From assembly GCA_010645155.1 (NCBI GenBank), contig JAAGOF010000319.1, positions 201,203-265,202 on the forward strand: 64,000 nucleotides of DNA, read 5' to 3'. Made by a program: the position numbers and the translations under genes. Below are positions 58,052 through 64,000 of the stretch, piece after piece (position 1 is the stretch's first letter; each line of letters opens with the position of its first letter). The notes beneath the pieces were generated by a model. That model saw only the letters and a list, made by a program, of their open reading frames with translations, was not told the origin of the DNA and made no database searches. Source of the DNA: Tigriopus japonicus. Its lineage: Eukaryota > Arthropoda > Copepoda > Harpacticoida > Harpacticidae.

Positions 58052-59763
58052 CTAATGGTGCTCTGAGTAGCTTGGTGGAATTGGAGGGAGCTCTTGTTTG
58101 GGAGGGGGTGGAAGATTTGGATAAGCTCCGTTATACAGACCTGAAAACGAAAGACAGCTACATTATAAGAACGCTTACTAGACCTTAAAAATAATCTTTT
58201 ACCCCAAACACAAGGACAACATGGAACATAACTAGTGATAATGAAGAGGCCCTTAGGTTATAGTTCTTGGCGTAAAATAAACAAAGATAAGTATCAAACA
58301 TAAACAAAGGCCCATTTGTTTTGATTTGCCCTGGTTTGTGCACGGATGACCCAATCAATCTACCTGTCTCTCTTTTTGCTCTTTTTCGCCTTTTTCGGTT
58401 CTGTGACCACTTCACTTGGACCTGGAACAACTGAGTGGATGTGAGCAGGGATAGTCCCCCAAACTAAGAATGAATCTTTCAATCAGTGCCAAAAGTATTG
58501 CAGTGAAATCTCGATTTAACGATAATTTTTGGGATTACCGATTTTGTACGACTCGATTTAACGATGTATTTTGGGGAGACGGACAATATCGTTCAATCGA
58601 GATTTCACTGTATTTATATTGTATTCAATTGAATGAACGTGTTTCAAACAACATCAAACAGCTTATTCGAAGGGTATCAGTAGAAAATGAAAAAAGTACG
58701 TCTGTTAAGTAGCTGATTAGAAGTGACATTAGTATAAAATTATTTGCTATTAACATCCACCTCAAACAATTGTCTACAATTTGACGACCAATCAAATCTG
58801 GCTACAAGTTTCTGCTGGTCAGCACAAACATAATTCTTATTCTGATAGTAATCATTGCAACAATATTTACTATGCGTAGAATGTATATTTTAGGGTTACT
58901 CGTCCTATATTTAGCATTCTTACATCCAGACACGTTAACTAACACAAACTAAAAATTATGAAGACTTGGCATCGTTTCTGAATTAGTTTTTAGGATGTAT
59001 TGGTACAATAAAGAGATTCTAACAAGCCAGAAACATGGTGGCAGAAGTATGCTTATATAATACTTGTGCGAATTGTGCAAACCCTAAGCATAGGACTAGA
59101 GCGAGAATTTAAGGGTTTTTACTTAAAACTTAAAAAAAAACTTTTTTGGCTCTTTTGGCCTGAACAACTTGTTTCGACTATACAACTTATTTTCACATTT
59201 TCAGACCGATCATATCTTCCTTTTTAGCCATTTTCAGACCAACAAGTGTTCTTTGGAATTTGTATGCGACCTCAAAAAGGTCATATTTTCCAAGGTGAAC
59301 TAACGAGTCCAAAAATTGTTACCCTAAGACTGGAGAAAAATATTTTCCGACTGAAAAAAAACCAGACCAACTAAATTTGGCCTATTGATTGACAAGTTTA
59401 GGTCAAAAATATTTTTGGGCCACTTCTAGTCAAAAAACAAATAATTTTTTTTGGTCGGAAGAAACACTTGTTAAATATATTTAGCCCAAATACCTGTTTG
59501 GGCTATATTTTTAGCTTTAAACCTTCTTTTTTGCCATTTTCTTCAACTTGTTTACGCCCTTTACATATGAACAACCATCCATAGATTCTAAAAATGAATG
59601 ATTGTGTTCATCAAACTCACCTTCGTTATTGTTGATTGGTTGGTTGTTGGTAAGACCACTAACACTGATAACATTCGCAGTTTGGTTTGGCAGCCTTGGA
59701 ATGGGACCATCAAGTTCATCTCTGTGGTCCATGGACTTAAAGAGCACGACAGTTGACGCCACC
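58052..59763 (-). CDS. Last two exons of an unknown gene with PPxY tail
   Basis: On minus, exon 59763-59621 (acceptor TTTCTAG, donor GTGAGT, phase 1 at its end) joins the terminal exon 58140-58052 (acceptor TTTTCAG) in frame. The product reads VASTVVLFKSMDHRDELDGP..., then GLYNGAYPNLPPPPKQELPP, then IPPSYSEHH and a stop. AATAAA follows on minus at 57986-57981, about 65 bases after the stop. The proline-rich tail has a PPSY (PPxY) motif that typically binds WW domains such as those of NEDD4-type ubiquitin ligases. Upstream exons were not found; the 5' end of the first exon needs two bases from another exon. I do not recognise the family. Confidence 0.5.
58501..58610. mobile_element. Short pogo/Tigger-like MITE
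   Basis: CAGTGAAATCTCGATTTAAC at the left and GATTTCACTG at the right (inverted repeat CAGTGAAATCTCGATT), with TA after the right end. 110 bp. It lies between the two PPxY-gene exons. Confidence 0.65.
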
Positions 59764-59935
59764 CTAGAAAGAAGAAAAGAGCCCAAGTATTAATGTACAA
59801 TTGCAAGTGCATAACTTAATTGTTCACCTAAGCTTTGATCCGTCATAACTACACGCATTATGGTTTCTAATACTTTGTTGTTTTCAAACTAGGGTTATAT
59901 GACTCAGTCTTGTGAGGTCAGTACAAGGTCGGCGA

Positions 59936-60990
59936 ACCAGGTGTAGACAGACCCCTGAACACAATGGTCAGGACTCAAAAAGTCTGTTGATGACTTGGAG
60001 AAAGTCTACTTTTGGGTTGGCAAGAGTAATATGGTTTTAAACGGGCTGAAATTCCGCACCATGACGTATGGGACGTCAAAATTAGATGTTCCGCTCAAAG
60101 ACAATGGAGGTTGTGACATTGAGCAGGTATCGTCCATGAGGGATTTAGGAGTTGTCATCCAAGATGATGGAAAGTTTGATGAGCATATCCAGTTGAAAGT
60201 GGGGAAGGCATTTCAAACGTGTGGCTGTATCTATCGCACTTTCTAGTCCAGAGATAGTATTACGATGATATCTCTGTACAAGTCGATTGTTCAGCCTCAT
60301 CTTGAATATGCTTCCCCCATTTGGTCTCCAATGAGTTCGGCAGGTTTGCAAAAGGTCGAGCAGGTCCAAAGATGTTTCACTAGGAACATCACAGGAATGA
60401 GAGAGCTTTCGTATTGGGAGAGGCTTCAAAAGTTAGGGCTGTACAGTAATCAGAGAAGGTATGAAAGGTATCTGATGCTGTATGTCTTCAAGAGCATTCA
60501 TGGGCTCTGTCCTAACTCATGTTTTGAGGTCAGTTGTAGCGACCGTAGTAGAGATTTTACTTGTGCTCTGAGAGCACCTCCAAATCCAAGGGAATCGAGA
60601 CTAGTACGAACAATGAAGTCCTCCTCCCTTCTTTATCGGACTCCTTCATTGTTCAATTTGTTACCCATTAGTCTTCGTCGGGAATATGTTGGAGCTGATC
60701 CTCTAACAGCATTTAAAGCAGAGTTGGACAAAAGACGAGACCAAATACGTCTCGACCAATACGACAAATAAAGTCAGGAATATGTAGGAGCTGATCCTCT
60801 TACAGAATTTAAAGCAGGACTAGATAAATACTTTTTTTGATCAACCCATTATTCAAGGGTTGTAACAGAAGCCTGTTGGTAGACTGAATATCATGAATAT
60901 TTTAACTTTATGCAAAAACGTAAATGATGAACTTTCTTTACAGGGAATCCTATTCCTTGTAGCGATATCAAAAACTTCACCAAAAAGAAT
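59936..60990 (+). mobile_element. CR1/L2-like LINE, 5'-truncated 3' end (decayed)
   Basis: The C-terminal part of a non-LTR reverse-transcriptase ORF. DDLEKVYFWVGKSNMVLNGL is followed by MRDLGVVIQDDGKFDEHIQL, SLYKSIVQPHLEYASPIW, and the LFNLLPISLRREY tail. The mature frame carries a TAG at 60244-60246, and the 5' part (about 59936-59990) is in another frame, so it is inactive. The end of the ORF is duplicated in tandem: EYVGADPLTAFKAELDK, then after a TAA, EYVGADPLTEFKAGLDK and YFF with a stop. The 3' UTR ends with a hairpin (60940-60962) shared with the SINEs at 43114 and 50443. Confidence 0.85.
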
Positions 60991-61209
60991 TCATTAATCA
61001 ATGATGTTAACCTTCCACACATTTTTTTTAAATAATTAATTAATTAATATAAAATCAAAGTATGCTCTTTTACAATGCCAAATCAACGAGCATTTATCTT
61101 TTATTGAGTCTGATGAAAAGGCCAAATACACAATGCTAGTCAAAACCAATTTCAATTATTATTCGTAAACTTTATTTTTCAAACGCAGCCAACAGCACAA
61201 GTTGATGAC

Positions 61210-61610
61210 TACAGAGTGGAAAAAAAGGTGGAATGAACGTCAAAAAAGAAGTTTTTTAGTTGGGAATATGGCTGCAAAAGTTTTTTTCAGCTACAAATGG
61301 CCAAAACAAGTTTTTCCAGCTAGAAATAGCCAAAACAAGTTTTGGTTATTTTTAAGCTGAAAAAAACTTGTTTGGGCGATTTCTTGCTAAACAAACTTGG
61401 TTTGGCTATTTTTAGCTGAACAAACTTGTTTTGGCCATTTCTAGCTGGCAAAAACTTGTTTTGGCTATATTCAGCTGAATTAACTGGTTTTGGTTAGAAA
61501 CTTGTGAAGCTAAAAATGGTCAAAACATTTTTTTCAGCTCGCTAAAAACTGGTCAAAAAAGTGTTCTTTATCTGCTACCAGTGGCTAAAAAATAATTTGT
61601 TCTTTAATAG
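61210..61610. repeat. Degenerate array of GCCAAAACAAGTTT units in both orientations
   Basis: CAGCTAGAAATAGCCAAAAC-type units and their reverse complements (CTTGTTTTGGCCATTTCTAG) alternate about ten times. They can pair with each other into several hairpins. A weaker version occurs at 59140-59470. Confidence 0.6.
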
Positions 61611-62326
61611 GCCAACATGATTTGGTTTGTTGTTTTTTCCAGTTGCGATTTTTTGTCTTTGATTTACAGATCAATTTTTTGTTCTTGTTCTTTCACGGCA
61701 AAAAAATTACGATTTTTTTTTCGTCAGTTTAAAATTCAAAAAACTTGTTTTGGGTCTGAAAAACGGGGAAAAGTATTTTGCTTAAGATTACTGTTGAATG
61801 CGAGAACTAATTCAGAATAAGCTGTAAACCCTTGAACGATTTTTTCCTCGTGCCAAAATAGCCAAAATAGGTTTTTGAAAAATTTCAAGTGAAATGTTAC
61901 TAATCCGATATTCCTAACAACGTTTCTTTGGTGGCTAAATGAGTTACGATTAGTGATGTGCAATTATGGGCGAAGAGAAACACCTTTTAAGGTTAGGGAA
62001 AGTTTGCTCTATTTCAATTCCATTATCGGAACTGATTGAACTTTATGTTATTATTCATCTGACTTTCCTAGAAAACATCTCCTCTGCATAGAACTACGAA
62101 ATTTCAAAATTATTAATCGCAGTGTAGGTTACGATTTATATTTGCTACGAGGAATAAGGCCTACCTCTGCTTTATTCATTTTTAATGATGAAATTCATGT
62201 TGATTGTCTTTAACCCCGGGGGATTGGTCAAAAATAATCAATATTTGATGTCTAGTTTAGTTGTCCAGGTGACGATGTTTTGTCGAACAACGGCAATGAA
62301 AGCAATCGTTTTCGAAGTCATTCGCA

Positions 62327-62786
62327 ATGGCACTCCTGGTGAAGTATATTTCACCAATTTTGTTCCTTTTGCATTTCATGCCATACTCTCTAGCTCTTGA
62401 ATTATGTGTCAAGGATCGGTGTTTCTATTTAGATGAAGGCGAAGGTCCCTTATCAAAAAATGAATTGTTGCAAGTGCATCATTGCTTTGGACTCTTAAAT
62501 CTGAAGAGTATAGGTTAGTTGTCGAGGGCATTTGAAAGCATTCTAGGAGTGCAGGAAGTTAGAAATCGCTGTATTCGAGAATGATTTCAGCACAAAAGAT
62601 GTCTTTTTTCCCTTTTTTGCGGTAGAATAAGCGAAAAAGACGACACTAAAGCCTTCCAAATGCCCTTAACAACTGACCTGATATCAGAAATGGAAGAAGG
62701 ACTTTTCAAAATTCAGGACTTGGCCAAGTGTTCCTTTGAATATCAAGCTTCAAACGAAGTCATTGAGCTATTTCCTAAAAGAGAAG
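62327..62786 (+). CDS. Kelch-family paralogue K3, N-terminal exons only
   Basis: Exon a (62327-62513) and exon b (62688-62786) join in phase 1 to give about 95 residues aligned with K1 exon 1: MALLVKYI..SLALELCVKDRC, HHCFGLLNLKSI, then EMEEGLFKIQDLAKCSFEY..KREG. The signal peptide and Cys spacing are kept. About 85 bases of upstream sequence also match K1. Unlike K1, a 174-base intron interrupts the domain. Exon b ends in a GTAAAA donor at the same place as K1, but no Kelch exon follows up to 64000, although the intron resembles that of K1 until about 62898. It is either a truncated gene or one whose second exon lies outside the window. Confidence 0.5.
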
Positions 62787-62898
62787 GTAAAACCAAATTT
62801 TCATATCTTCAATATTTGTACAACGAGAAGAGCAAGTTTTCGCACCGTTTGCCCAATCATTTTTTGTACATTTTTGGAACATTCTCTAAGTATTTTTG

Positions 62899-64000
62899 GT
62901 AGCCATTAAGGAAAATGTGAAGTTGTTTGACTTAGGCTTTTTCTACATGATTTGCGGGTTTCTTTATCACTCCAAGGAACCCCGTAAATAAATAAATCAT
63001 GAATTAAATTTATAGAATCAACATTTATCCGAAATATGATCTGTCAACGAGGTACTGTTGGCAAATCTGGCCAACCCTTGTATGGCGGATCTTTGCAAAT
63101 GATCCGTTGATGAATGATGATGTGCGTTGATTTACAATTGTTAAACGATGATCTTCACCGGTTAGTAAAATATTTTTTCTGAAGTCGCCAAACAAGTTCC
63201 TTCGTTCCTCACTATGTGACCAGAAGTGGCAAAACAAGGAATTACGATCTATTTCTATTTGCTATTTGCATGCAGTTTTTGGCGAAATGTGTTTGAAACC
63301 GTATGGCAACACTGGTTCGCTAGATCCAACAAAACCCGAAACCAATCCGAATTTGTTATTTTACTTTTTTATTTCAATTCACAATATTTTCATTATGAGA
63401 CCTTTTTTTGTTTGATAATTTAAATGCAATCTCCTGCCTTCAACTTTGAATTTTTAATGACTCTTCAAGGTATTTAAATGTTTCAGGTTTTACCAAATAA
63501 ATAATAGCATTTGCAGGTCAAATATTTCTATATTAAGAGAATCAAAGAAGAGTTTTGCTGTAAAAAGGCATCGAAAATCGAAAAGCAGCAAAATCATCCT
63601 ATTTGAATAAAATTGAAAGATTTGCCAAGTATTCACCCTGGATTACAATTAAGTGCGTAAATATCAGCCCACTTGACACCAAACTGATTTAAAGATATTT
63701 TTTAAACCATTTGATTTCGCAGTTTTTTCTACATTTGACTGTTGCTATGATTGTGACTTTTTGAATTAATATCCTTTTGTAAACATTTTAACATATTTGG
63801 TTCATTTTGAGAAACTCTACTGTGCAAAGAGCACTCTCTAATTTGCTCCCATTGTCCTGAAATATTTTGCCTAAAAACCAAGAAAATGCTTATTTTTTCC
63901 TGGAAAATGCCAAATTATCAGAGGTTCTGGGCACCTCTAGTTGAAGTAGTGTTGGTGTTTCCAATTTAGGCCAAAATAACAAAATAATCAGATTTAAATC
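62899..64000. other. No feature recognised downstream of K3
   Basis: Searched by eye for the Kelch exon beginning DYQFC or similar; none was found. AT-rich to the window end. Confidence 0.45.

Overview
This is an animal nuclear genome window: AT-rich, with genes split by GT-AG introns, a Pol III tRNA gene, many short non-autonomous DNA transposons, SINEs and a LINE relic. The mix of an FMRFamide-receptor-type GPCR, two tandem NinaB/BCO-like carotenoid oxygenases and secreted Kelch-type proteins suggests an arthropod, most likely a crustacean such as a copepod. That taxonomic reading is inference. There is one assembly gap (46521-46628).

Left part (1-11.7 kb): no convincing gene. It holds a tRNA-derived SINE (about 1711-1976), hAT-like MITEs with 8-bp target duplications (3559-3983, 4052-4346, 8215-8532), and a large palindromic element interrupted by a SINE (5950-6882).

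Middle (11.76-33.4 kb): one class A GPCR gene on + runs over 21 kb in seven exons. They join in frame into 366 residues. Its introns carry an intact three-finger C2H2 zinc-finger ORF (17169-17660), a MULE-like element with a perfect 10-bp target duplication (15255-16365), two TTAA-flanked MITEs, palindromic elements, a 753-bp hAT-like element and SINE pieces.

Centre-right (33.5-47.6 kb): an hAT-like MITE, a well-formed tRNA-Pro(CGG) on -, then two head-to-tail carotenoid oxygenase genes on - (539 and 540 residues, identical exon structure, all four iron-binding His motifs present). A tandem array of four tRNA-like SINE heads lies between them.

Right part (47.6-64 kb): a second set of MITEs and SINEs, an intact secreted Kelch-type gene (52936-54272), a decayed Kelch copy apparently split by two transposons (about 54590-56164), the last two exons of a - strand gene ending in a PPxY motif (58052-59763), a CR1/L2-like LINE 3' end (59936-60990), and a third, apparently truncated Kelch-family gene (62327-62786). 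The most notable non-genic signal is that the tRNA-headed SINE and this LINE share the same 3' hairpin tail, suggesting a mobilisation partnership.
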